DNA from: DYCT01 sp051875715
GTDB taxonomy: Bacteria > Bacteroidota > Bacteroidia > Bacteroidales > Bacteroidaceae
Direction of reading: 5' to 3'
Assembly (NCBI GenBank): GCA_051875715.1
Contig: JBJEHD010000032.1
Location: 1 to 64,000 of the forward strand
DNA: 64,000 nucleotides
Shown here: positions 32,447 through 41,000 of the stretch, piece by piece
How the letters are laid out: each line of letters starts with the position of its first letter
Numbering within the stretch: position 1 is the first letter of the stretch
Notes under the pieces: model-generated
Databases searched by the model: none
What the model was told of the DNA's origin: nothing
The model's input: the letters and a program-made list of their open reading frames with translations, nothing else
Translations under genes and position numbers: made by a program

Positions 32447-32686
32447 TTACTCGTTCTCCGTTTCGCGGTTCTCCAGCAGCTGGGCGGCAGTTTCGTAGGC
32501 GGCCGGCTCCACCAGCACGCGAACCACACCTCCCACTCCAGCATAGGGCGACACGAGGCTGCCCAGTGTCTCGTCCTTCAGCACAGCGGTCAAGCCGTTT
32601 GCCTCCAGCAGACCTTTCACGATTTCGGCTTCCCAAGGTGAGCCGCCGAACACTTCCACCCATTTTTCTGTTTGCTTGTTTTCCAT
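32447..32686 (-). CDS. Small DUF2007-like protein
   Basis: 79 aa. The central stretch WVEVFGGSPWEAEIVKGLLE, followed by NGLTAVLKDETLG and RVLVEPAAYETAAQLL, fits the DUF2007 fold: a short ferredoxin-like unit of unknown use, called a putative signal transducer in databases. It is encoded between proC (30 bp upstream) and proB (1 bp downstream) in the same direction, so it should be made together with proline enzymes. A regulatory role there is only a guess. Confidence 0.7.
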   Translation of the reverse strand: MENKQTEKWVEVFGGSPWEAEIVKGLLEANGLTAVLKDETLGSLVSPYAGVGGVVRVLVEPAAYETAAQLLENRETENE

Positions 32687-32716
32687 CTTTTCCTCCGTTT
32701 CTAAAGAGTTATTTTT

Positions 32717-33499
32717 TTAGCGGCTGGCCTTCATGGCCCGGACCACAGCTGAGGCAAAGCCTGCGTGTTCCAGTTCGTTCAGTCCGCGTATGGTCAGTCC
32801 GCCGGGCGTGGTCACTTTGTCAATCTCCACGGCGGGGTGTGTCTGCCCCTGTAGCAATAGTTCGGCCGCCCCCTTCATGGCCTGCGCCGTCATCAGCATG
32901 GCCTCTTGCGGGCGGAGTCCCATCTCGACGCCTGCCTGCATCGCCGCCTGCACGTATTTCAGCGCATAGGCGATGCCGCACGAAGCAAGGGCCGTGGCGG
33001 CTCCCATCTGGTTTTCCTCCACCAGTGCAGTACGCCCCATCCGGCCGAACCAGTCGGCCATGCGACGTTGTTCGTCGGCCGAAGCCCCGTCGGCGGCTAT
33101 CAGGGTCATGCTTTCTCCCTCGGCAATGGCCGTGTTCGGGATGATACGAAACCGTGTCGCAGCCTTCGTCCATTGGCGCAACTGAGCAAACGACACCCCT
33201 GCCGCCACCGACACGAGCGTCTGCTCCGCACGCAGGTCCAGTTCGGCCAACACCGACTCCACCAGCCAGGGTTTCACGGCCAGCACCACCACGTCGGCCT
33301 CTACAACGGCCTCCCGATTGTCGGTGCCGACCTGCAGGCCGGGGCAAAGGTCCTTCAACCGTTGCAGTTTAGGCATCGAAGGGTTCGTCACCCAGATGTT
33401 CCCTGCCGCCACCCGTCCGCTCCGGGCCAGTCCCAGCGCGATGGCGCCTCCCATGCTGCCTGCTCCAATGATGGCCACTTTCGTATTCGTTTCTTCCAT
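32717..33499 (-). CDS. proC: Pyrroline-5-carboxylate reductase
   Basis: 260 aa. Final step of proline synthesis, reduction of pyrroline-5-carboxylate with NAD(P)H. The Rossmann motif is GAGSMGGAIALG (12-23); AVKPWLVE binds the nicotinamide side, and the C-terminal helical domain has the signature TPGGLTIRGLNELE. With proB and proA the full proline route is within the arg operon; both pathways start from glutamate. Confidence 0.95.
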   Translation of the reverse strand: MEETNTKVAIIGAGSMGGAIALGLARSGRVAAGNIWVTNPSMPKLQRLKDLCPGLQVGTDNREAVVEADVVVLAVKPWLVESVLAELDLRAEQTLVSVAAGVSFAQLRQWTKAATRFRIIPNTAIAEGESMTLIAADGASADEQRRMADWFGRMGRTALVEENQMGAATALASCGIAYALKYVQAAMQAGVEMGLRPQEAMLMTAQAMKGAAELLLQGQTHPAVEIDKVTTPGGLTIRGLNELEHAGFASAVVRAMKASR

Positions 33500-33543
33500 A
33501 GCGATGCGTTTTTCCTATTCTCTATAATATGGTAACATCCGGC

Positions 33544-34668
33544 CTACCCCAAAAGTTTGCGCAAGCGGGCGACAAAGTCGTCAGCCTCTTCCATCGAAAG
33601 ACAAAGCGGCGGCAGCAAACGGACAACGTTCGTTCCACTACCACCGGTGAAGACGTGCTGTTCAGCAATCAGGCGGCGACGCAGCGGGCCGGCCGGTTGC
33701 TCCATCTCGAGGCCAATCATCAGACCACGGCCGCGCACTTCGCGCACACCGGGCAAGCCGGCCAACTCCCGCATCAGGTAGTCGCCCACGCGGGTCGCGT
33801 TGGCTATCAGGTTCTCCTGTTCGATGACGTCGAGCACGGCCAGGGCAGCAGCACATCCCAAGTGGTTTCCTCCGAAGGTCGTCCCCAATTGTCCGTGCTG
33901 GGGACAGAACATCGGACTGATGAGTACGGCAGCCATGGGATAACCGTTGGCGATGCCCTTGGCCACTGTGATGAGATCCGGCCGAACATCGGCATACTGG
34001 TGGGCGAAGAAACGTCCGCTGCGGCCATAGCCCGACTGAATCTCGTCGAGGATGAGCACCGTCCCGGTCTGGTTGCACAAACGTCGCAGGCCCTGCAGAA
34101 ATTCCGCTTCCGGCACCCGGATACCTCCCACGCCCTGTATGCCTTCCACCACCACGGCGCACACGTCGCCCTTGGACAGTTCGGCCTCGGCGGCAGCCAG
34201 GTCGTTCAGCGGCAGATGGGTCACATGTCTGTTCGCATTGATGGGAGCAATGATTTTCAGATTGTCCGTCGCCTCCACCGCCAGCGAGGTCCGACCGTGA
34301 AATGCCTTTTCGAAGGCTACCACACGCGTCCGTCCGTTGTGGAAGGAGGCCAGTTTCAAAGCATTCTCGTTGGCTTCGGCCCCAGAGTTGACCAGGAAGA
34401 GGGCATAGTCGTCGTAGCCCGAGGCACGCCCGATTCGTTGCGCCAGTTGCTGTTGCAGGCGGTTCACCACCGAGTTGGAGTAGAAGCCCAGCGTGGATGC
34501 CTGTCGCGACAAGGCTTCCACGTAGTGCGGATGTGCATGTCCGATGGAGATGACGGCATGGCCACCGTAGAGGTCGAGATATTCCGTCCCCTGGTCGTCC
34601 CATACACGGCATCCCCGGCCACGCACGATATTCACATCGAACAAAGGATATACGTCGAATAAATTCAT
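33544..34668 (-). CDS. argD: N-acyl-ornithine aminotransferase
   Basis: 374 aa. PLP-dependent class III aminotransferase. The PLP lysine is Lys237 in TVAKGIANGYP; NSGAEANENALK (94-105), KAFHGRTSLAV and ILDEIQSGYGRSG are present. In this organism the substrate is expected to be the N-succinyl semialdehyde, because ArgF' is of the succinyl type. It lies 40 bp after argC and 44 bp before proC in one transcript. Confidence 0.92.
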   Translation of the reverse strand: MNLFDVYPLFDVNIVRGRGCRVWDDQGTEYLDLYGGHAVISIGHAHPHYVEALSRQASTLGFYSNSVVNRLQQQLAQRIGRASGYDDYALFLVNSGAEANENALKLASFHNGRTRVVAFEKAFHGRTSLAVEATDNLKIIAPINANRHVTHLPLNDLAAAEAELSKGDVCAVVVEGIQGVGGIRVPEAEFLQGLRRLCNQTGTVLILDEIQSGYGRSGRFFAHQYADVRPDLITVAKGIANGYPMAAVLISPMFCPQHGQLGTTFGGNHLGCAAALAVLDVIEQENLIANATRVGDYLMRELAGLPGVREVRGRGLMIGLEMEQPAGPLRRRLIAEQHVFTGGSGTNVVRLLPPLCLSMEEADDFVARLRKLLG

Positions 34669-34708
34669 CGTCAGTTGTTTGCTATTTCTGTGGAGAAGGC
34701 AGAGCCGA

Positions 34709-35677
34709 TCAGAACGCGCTGGGTTTGAGGCGCAGCCCGGTGGTCTCCTCCAGGTTAAACAATAAGTTCATGTTGTGCACGGCTTGTCCGCTCGCACCCT
34801 TCAGCAGGTTGTCGATGCACGACACCACCAGCAGTTTGTCGCCGTGCTTTTCCAGATGGAGCAGGCACTTGTTCGTGTTGACCACCTGTTTCAGGTCGAT
34901 GTTTTCGTCCACCACGTGCACGAACGAATCCTCGGCATAGTATTCCTCGTAGATGCGCTTGAGCTCGTCGATGGCCACGCGGCTCTTCACCACCAGCGTG
35001 GCGAAGATGCCTCTGGGGAAGTCGCCGCGGTACGGGATGAACTCGATTTCCGAGTCGAAACTCTGCTGCAACTGGCGAAGGCTCTGCTTGATTTCGGGCA
35101 CGTGCTGGTGAGCAAAGGGCTTGTAGATGCTCAGGTTGTTGTTTCGCCAGGAAAAGTGGCTGGTGGCACCGGGCTTGACACCCGCACCCGTGCTGCCCGT
35201 GATGGCATTGACCCACACGTCGTCGGTCAGCATCAGTTGTTTGGCCAGCGGCAACAAGCCCAACTGGATACACGTGGCGAAGCAGCCGGGATTGGCCACA
35301 TGGCGTGCATGGCAGATGGCCCTGCGGTTCAGTTCGGGCAGGCCGTAGACGAAATCGTGGTCGTCGCTCTTCATCCGATAGTCCATGGAGAGGTCCACGA
35401 TTCTCAAATCCTCGGGCACCAGGTGGCTTTCCATGAAACGGCGCGTATCGCCATGGGCCGTACAGCAGAACAGCACATCGATGTCGTTCAGCGGCAGCGT
35501 ATCGGTAAACGTCAGGTCGCACTCACCGAATAGGCCCTCATGGACAGCCGTCACGCGGTCGCCCGCATGGCTTTGGCTATGGACGAACACAATTTCCACG
35601 TCCGGATGGTTGATCAGCAACCGAACCAGTTCGCCAGCCGTATAGCCGGCACCGCCTATGATTCCTACCTTGATCAT
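34709..35677 (-). CDS. argC: N-acyl-gamma-glutamyl-phosphate reductase
   Basis: 322 aa. Reduces the acyl-glutamyl phosphate to the semialdehyde. GIIGGAGYTAGELVRLL (6-22) is the nucleotide-binding start, and the catalytic Cys132 sits in VANPGCFATC. HFSWRNNNLSIYKPFAHQHVPEI contains the late substrate-binding His. The start overlaps the argG stop by ATGA. The kinase argB is not in the window. Confidence 0.95.
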   Translation of the reverse strand: MIKVGIIGGAGYTAGELVRLLINHPDVEIVFVHSQSHAGDRVTAVHEGLFGECDLTFTDTLPLNDIDVLFCCTAHGDTRRFMESHLVPEDLRIVDLSMDYRMKSDDHDFVYGLPELNRRAICHARHVANPGCFATCIQLGLLPLAKQLMLTDDVWVNAITGSTGAGVKPGATSHFSWRNNNLSIYKPFAHQHVPEIKQSLRQLQQSFDSEIEFIPYRGDFPRGIFATLVVKSRVAIDELKRIYEEYYAEDSFVHVVDENIDLKQVVNTNKCLLHLEKHGDKLLVVSCIDNLLKGASGQAVHNMNLLFNLEETTGLRLKPSAF

Positions 35678-36888
35678 GGCATGGTCTCCTCTTCTTTATG
35701 GCAAGCGTAGTAGGCCCGCAGCGGCGTGGACAGCACCTTGATGAAGCCCTTGGCCTCTTCGGAAGTCCATCCCTTCTGCATCTCGCCGTACTCGCCCAGT
35801 TTGTTTTTCACCAAGTCGCATTCCGACTCCACGCCTACCGTGGCGAACGACAACGGTCTCAGTTCGAGGATGGCCGTTCCCGTCACGTTCCGCTGGCTCT
35901 CGGTCAGCATGGCCTCAATGTCGCGCATCACGGGTTCGAGGTATTGGCTCTCGTGCAAGAACATGCCGTACCAGTTGGCCACCTGGTCTTTCCAGTACTG
36001 TTGCCATTTGCTCAGGGTATATTTCTCCAGGAACCGGTGCGCCCCGATGATGAGCATCGGAGCGGCTGCCTCAAAGCCTACACGCCCTTTGATGCCCACG
36101 ATGGTGTCGCCCACGTGCATGTCTCGTCCGATGCCGTAGGCCGACCCTATCTCCTCCACACGTTGGATGGCCCGGATGGGGTCGTCGAAGGTCTCGTCGT
36201 TCACGCCGCGCAGTTCTCCTTTCTCGAAACGCAGGCGCAGGCGTTCACTTCCCGTGCGAGTCACCTGTTTCAGATAGGCGCTTTCGGGCAGTCCCTGCGC
36301 CGAATCCAAAATCTCGCCGCCGCAGATTGAGGTGCCCCACAAGCCCACGTTGTACGAGTATTTCATCTTGGCGAAGTCCGCCTCAAAGCCGTGGCTGTTC
36401 AGATAGTCAATCTCCTCCTGCCGGCTGAGCGCCATGTCGCGCGTCAGCGTGATGATTTCCACGCCCGGAGCCATCACCAGAAAGGTCATGTCGAACCGCA
36501 CCTGGTCGTTTCCTGCCCCGGTCGAACCATGGGCGATGGCATGCGCTCCAATCTCGCGAGCATATCGGGCGATGGCCAACGCCTGGAAAATCCGCTCCGA
36601 GCTGACCGAAATGGGGTATGTGCCGCCGCGCAGCACATTGCCGTAGACCATATACTTCAGGCTTTTCTCGTAGTATTCGCGCGTCACGTCCAACGTCGCA
36701 TACTGTTTTGCGCCCAAGCGGTAGGCATTCTCTTCATTTTGCCGCAGCTGTTCCGGGCTGAAGCCGCCCGTGTTGGCGCAGGCCGCGTATACTTCGTAAC
36801 CTTTTTCCTTGGCCAGATACATCACCGTGAACGAGGTGTCCAGCCCACCGCTGAACGCCACCACCACTTTCTTCTTTTCCTCTTCCAT
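35674..36888 (-). CDS. argG: Argininosuccinate synthase
   Basis: 404 aa. ATP-dependent joining of citrulline and aspartate. The N-type ATP pyrophosphatase loop AFSGGLDTSF is at 11-20; ANTGGFSPEQ and HGSTGAGNDQVRFD (about 120) and GRVGFEAAAP fit the family. It sits between the GNAT gene (16 bp) and argC (4-bp overlap). Free citrulline is needed here, so deacylation must come before this step. Confidence 0.96.
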   Translation of the reverse strand: MEEEKKKVVVAFSGGLDTSFTVMYLAKEKGYEVYAACANTGGFSPEQLRQNEENAYRLGAKQYATLDVTREYYEKSLKYMVYGNVLRGGTYPISVSSERIFQALAIARYAREIGAHAIAHGSTGAGNDQVRFDMTFLVMAPGVEIITLTRDMALSRQEEIDYLNSHGFEADFAKMKYSYNVGLWGTSICGGEILDSAQGLPESAYLKQVTRTGSERLRLRFEKGELRGVNDETFDDPIRAIQRVEEIGSAYGIGRDMHVGDTIVGIKGRVGFEAAAPMLIIGAHRFLEKYTLSKWQQYWKDQVANWYGMFLHESQYLEPVMRDIEAMLTESQRNVTGTAILELRPLSFATVGVESECDLVKNKLGEYGEMQKGWTSEEAKGFIKVLSTPLRAYYACHKEEETMP

Positions 36889-36904
36889 AATCTTCTATCT
36901 CTTT

Positions 36905-37462
36905 TTATTGTTTTTCTTGCCGCTCGGGATCGTAGAGCATGGCCGTACAGATGCAGTACCGGCGTCCGGTCCGCATCAGCACGTCGTGGTTGACGCATCC
37001 TTCGCATCCTTTCCAGAACGCCTCGTCGTCGGTCAGTTGGGCAAAGGTGACGGGCACGTAGCCCAACTCCGTGTTGATGCGCATCACGGCCGCCCCGCTG
37101 GTCAGTCCGAACAGTTTGGCGTGCGGCCACCGCAGGCGCGACAGGCTGAAAGCCGCCTGCTTGATGCGTTTGGCCAACCCCTGTCCGCGGAATTTCTCCA
37201 CCACAATCAATCCCGAGTTGGCCACATATTGTTTGTTTCCCCAGCTTTCGATGTAGCAGAAGCCGGCGAACTCCTCTCCCTGCAGGGCGATGATGGCCTT
37301 TCCCTCCTTCATCTTCTGCGCCACGTAGTCGTGCGTTCGCTTGGCGATGCCCGTGCCACGCACCTTGGCCGCCTCCGTGATGGTATGCAGGATGGTATCG
37401 ACGTAGACCTCGTGCGAGGCGTCGGCCACCATCACGTCTATTTCCCGTTCTTCGTTGTTCAT
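36905..37462 (-). CDS. GNAT acyltransferase, candidate N-succinylglutamate synthase
   Basis: 185 aa. Single GNAT domain with acyl-CoA loop VVEKFRGQGLAKRIKQAA (about 110-127) and an unusual C-terminal stretch with several Cys (GCEGCVNHDV and RRYCICTAM). No ArgA-type kinase-like domain is present. It lies between argR (4-bp overlap) and argG, and the window contains no argA or argJ, so it is the natural candidate for the first committed step, acylation of glutamate. A genetic study of Bacteroides thetaiotaomicron pointed to a homologous arg-cluster GNAT for this step, as I recall. Acyl donor is inferred. Confidence 0.75.
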   Translation of the reverse strand: MNNEEREIDVMVADASHEVYVDTILHTITEAAKVRGTGIAKRTHDYVAQKMKEGKAIIALQGEEFAGFCYIESWGNKQYVANSGLIVVEKFRGQGLAKRIKQAAFSLSRLRWPHAKLFGLTSGAAVMRINTELGYVPVTFAQLTDDEAFWKGCEGCVNHDVLMRTGRRYCICTAMLYDPERQEKQ

Positions 37463-37950
37463 CTGTCCGTTTCTTTTGTCAGGTTGGGTATGATTCCGGC
37501 CAGTGCCCGCTTGACGCCCGTCTTCGAGGCTCCTTCGCGCAAAGCCAGCAGGATGGTGTCGTCGCCCGCGATAGTGCCAATCACTTCGTGTACGGCCAGC
37601 ATGTCGATGTCGTAGGCCAGGCTGCTGGCGTATCCCGGCCGTGTCTTGATGACGGCCAGGTTTCCGGAAAACTCGATGGACACGAATCCGTTCTGCCGCA
37701 TCATCTCGGTGGCACTCAACGGTTCGGTCATGCGTTTGTACATCGTGTTGTTAGGCAGCACGTAGACGTAGTTGCCGTTCATGCTGGCCGCTTTGGCCAC
37801 CTTCAGTTGCTTCAAGTCGCGCGAGAGGGTGGCCTGCGTCAGCGTGAACCCTTCGGCCGCCAGTTCGCGCAACAGTTCGTCCTGGCTGCCCAGTTCCTTG
37901 CTCGAAATAATCATCTTGATGGCATCCAGCCGGTTGCTCTTCTTTTTCAT
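37459..37950 (-). CDS. argR: Arginine repressor
   Basis: 163 aa. N-terminal winged helix (about 1-75) with the recognition segment TLTQATLSRDLKQLKVAK; C-terminal hexamerisation and arginine-binding domain with GTIAGDDTILLALRE. First gene of the ten-gene arg/pro operon. Box-like operators flank its own promoter, so autoregulation and control of the whole operon by arginine are expected. The N-terminal basic run MKKKSNRLD is normal for the family. Confidence 0.95.
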   Translation of the reverse strand: MKKKSNRLDAIKMIISSKELGSQDELLRELAAEGFTLTQATLSRDLKQLKVAKAASMNGNYVYVLPNNTMYKRMTEPLSATEMMRQNGFVSIEFSGNLAVIKTRPGYASSLAYDIDMLAVHEVIGTIAGDDTILLALREGASKTGVKRALAGIIPNLTKETDR

Positions 37951-37954
37951 ACCC

Positions 37955-37972
37955 TTGCATAATTATTCTTAA
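37955..37972 (-). promoter_or_regulatory. Candidate ARG box
   Basis: TTGCATAATTATTCTTAA matches the E. coli ARG box core TGAATAATTATTCA at 12 of 14 positions. It lies between the -7 element (37982-37989) and the argR start codon, a position where bound ArgR would block the start of transcription. Confidence 0.6.
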
Positions 37973-37981
37973 TTCTGCGTG

Positions 37982-37989
37982 CAAATATA
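37982..37989 (-). promoter_or_regulatory. Promoter -7 element of the arg/pro operon
   Basis: On the minus strand TATATTTG is a perfect TAnnTTTG match, 32 bp before the argR start codon at 37950. Confidence 0.6.
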
Positions 37990-38002
37990 CGGCTATTTTG
38001 GA

Positions 38003-38045
38003 CATATCCATCCCGGATATGCAGAAATTTATGCACATTTATGCA
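38003..38045. promoter_or_regulatory. Upstream operator-like cluster of the arg/pro operon
   Basis: CATATCC and GGATATG form a perfect 7-bp inverted repeat (38003-38021). Next to it TGCA recurs at 38020, 38032 and 38042 in AT-rich context (TGCAGAAATTTATGCA, TGCACATTTATGCA), reminiscent of paired weak ARG boxes. The cluster lies directly upstream of the operon promoter. The hairpin may also serve as the end of the upstream hybrid-sensor transcript. Confidence 0.45.
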
Positions 38046-38067
38046 AAGAAGTCCTATTGTCTGTACG

Positions 38068-41000
38068 TCAGGCCTCGCTGCGGCGGGCACGGTAGTCCTT
38101 GGGCGAGCAGTCGTGGCGGGCGGCAAAGGCGCGGTAGAAGTACGCCTTGTTGTGAAATCCGCATTCGCTGATGATTTCCGCCACGGTCTTGTCCGTTTGC
38201 GTCAGCATCCGCTCGGCCTGTGTCAACCGATAGTTTCGGATGAAGTCGCCCGGTGTGCCCTGCGTGATTTGCTTCATCTTCCGGTACAGTTGCACCCGGC
38301 TGACGGCCATGTCGCGCGCCAGCCAATCCTGGTTGTAATTCTCGTCGCCGAAGTTTTGGCCGATGGCCTCCACCACCCGGTCCACGAACGCCTTGTCTTC
38401 CCGGCTGATGAGCTGCTGTCCGTACCGTTCCTGATAGGCCTGGGCCGATTCGGCAAAGTTCTTCATTCGGTCGGTATTCTGCAGGATGCGGTCCACGGCA
38501 GCCTTCAGGTAGCGCGGGTGGAACGGTTTGCCGATAAACAGGTCCGCCCCCGTCTCCATCACGGCGACGCGGCTCTCCACCGCCGAGCGGCTCGAAAGGA
38601 TGATGATGGGCACATACTGCGTCTGCTTCCGCTGTTTCAGTTCGCGTACGAAGTCGATGCCGTTCATGCGCGGCATCACGATGTCGGCCACCACCAGATG
38701 GGGCACGTCGTAGTCTGTCCGTTCCAGTGCCTCTACGCCATCGGCCGCTTCCGCCACGTCGTAGTCTGCCTCCAGGATGCTTCGGATGAGTTGGCGGATG
38801 TCTTCCTGGTCGTCCACCACCAGCACCGTCGGTCTTCGTTGGCCCAGTGCAGGCGTAGGCATCGGCGGTCGGTCGGGTGCCGAGGGTTTCTCGGCCGGGG
38901 CTTCCGGCAAGGCCCGGTCGGGCAGTTCCACACTGAAGGAGGTCTGTACGCCTACCTCGCTGGCCACTCCGATGCTGCCTCCCATCAAGGCGGCCAGGTC
39001 TTTGCAGAGGGCCAGGCCAATGCCGTTTCGGGTGTAGAGCCCCTCAGACAGTTTGCTTTCGAAGTTGTCCAGGATGGTGAACCGGTTGAAGATGTTCTGC
39101 AGGTTCTCGCGAGGGATGCCCGGCCCGCTGTTTGTGCAGGTCAGCAGCAATGCACCGGCTTCGGTGGTCTGAGCCTTCAGTTCGATATATCCCTCGGCCG
39201 GGGTGTACTTGATGGCGTTGGAGAGGAGATTGAACACGATTTTCTCCGTCATGTTGCGGTCGGTCACCCAATGGGTCAAGCCGGGCTGCAGTTCGCACGT
39301 CAGGCGAATCCGTTTCGAGTCTGCCACATCGATGAAGTTGTCCAGTGTGCATTGCAGCAGTTCGGGGATGTCCACCCGGCTCAACCGCACGGCCAAGTAG
39401 CCTGTCTCGGCCCGCCTGAACTCCATCAGTTCCTGTATCTGTTCGTGCATCCGTTCCGTGTTGCGGCGTATCACCAGCAACTGCCGCCGGATGCGCTCGT
39501 CGGGGTTCTCGTTCATGAAGACCTGTTCGATGGCTCCATAGATCAGCGTGATGGAGTTGGAGAATTCGTGTGCGATGTTCGTAAAGAAGCGCAACTTGGC
39601 CTGATGGATTTCTTCCTTCTTCACCTTTTCCTGTTTCTCCATCTCCAGTTCGTGCCGCATGACGAGGCGCGATTTCTTCACCTGGTAGAACATGCCGAAG
39701 CCTGCAAGAACAGCCAGCAGGTACAGCAACCAGGCCCACCACCGGTTCCACCAGGGCGGCGTGATGACCAACGTGAACACCGTCGGTTCACTCCAGGTCT
39801 GCTCTGCGTTGGTATGCTTGACATAAAGCGTGTACGTGCCGGGCGACAACTCGCTCAGCAACACGCTCCGGCTGTTGCCAATATGTACCCAGGTCTGCTC
39901 TTTCCCCTTGAGCCACCACGTCTGCTTGTCTATCCGATAGGCCAACTGGCATTTCTTATTATCCATGTAGTCCAACACGGCAAAGTCCAGCCCGATGGTA
40001 CCGGTCTGGTAGCCCGTCTGGATGCGCCGGTCGTTCACCTCGTAGGGGGCATTGTCTATCCGTGCCTGCTTCAGGCGCAGTTCGGGCATGAACGTCTTGC
40101 TGGCTATCAGCGCAGGATGGACGATGTTGAACCCGTTGATGCCGCCGAAATAGAGTTCGTTCCCTTCGGCATCGGCAAAGCCTGCCCCGTCGGAGAATTC
40201 GTTGTCTTGCAGCCCTTCCTCGTAATAATAGGCGGTCACCTGGCTCGTTTCGGGGTTGACCTTGGCCAGTCCGTTGCTGGTGCTGACCCAGATATGATGA
40301 TCATTGTCCTCCAAGATGGCATGGATGTTCGTATTGGGCAGACCCGCACTCTCGTCCAGGGTGCGAAACGCTTCCACCTCGTTCTTTGCGGCGGGGTTGA
40401 ACACACACAGTCCGTCCGTCGTCCCAATCCAAAGCAGCGAGCGCGAGTCGCGGTGCAGGGCGATGATGTCGTTGCAACACAACGCATGCACATGTCCCGG
40501 CTCGCGTTTCCACACGCGGAACGCTCCCGTCCGCTTGTCCAGCCGGTTCAGTCCGCCGCCCCGGGTCGCAATCCACAGGCAGTCGGTGTCGTCACAGATG
40601 TCGTACACCACGTTGCCGCTGATGCCCTCGTCGCCTGCAGTCGAATGCTTGTACTGGCGTATGTCCGTCACCCGTTTGTCGGCATCGATGGTCAGGCGAA
40701 ACAGGCCCTCGCCGCTCGTCCCCACATACAGGGTGGCCGAGTCGGTCTGCACGATGCTGTACACCGAACCGATGTTCCGTCCTCCTTGTATATCGGTCAA
40801 ATCGAGATTCTTCAGCTGCATCGTTTCGAGGTCGACATACTGCAGCCGCATGCCGTCTGTCCCGACCCACACACAGTCCGGACCGGCCGCCAGCGCAAAA
40901 ACCGAGTTGTACGTCCGTCCGGCACCTACATCGAAGTTCACGCACCGTTCCATGCCAGGCACGCCGAGATAGGAGATGCACGTCAGTCCGCCGCCCTTGC

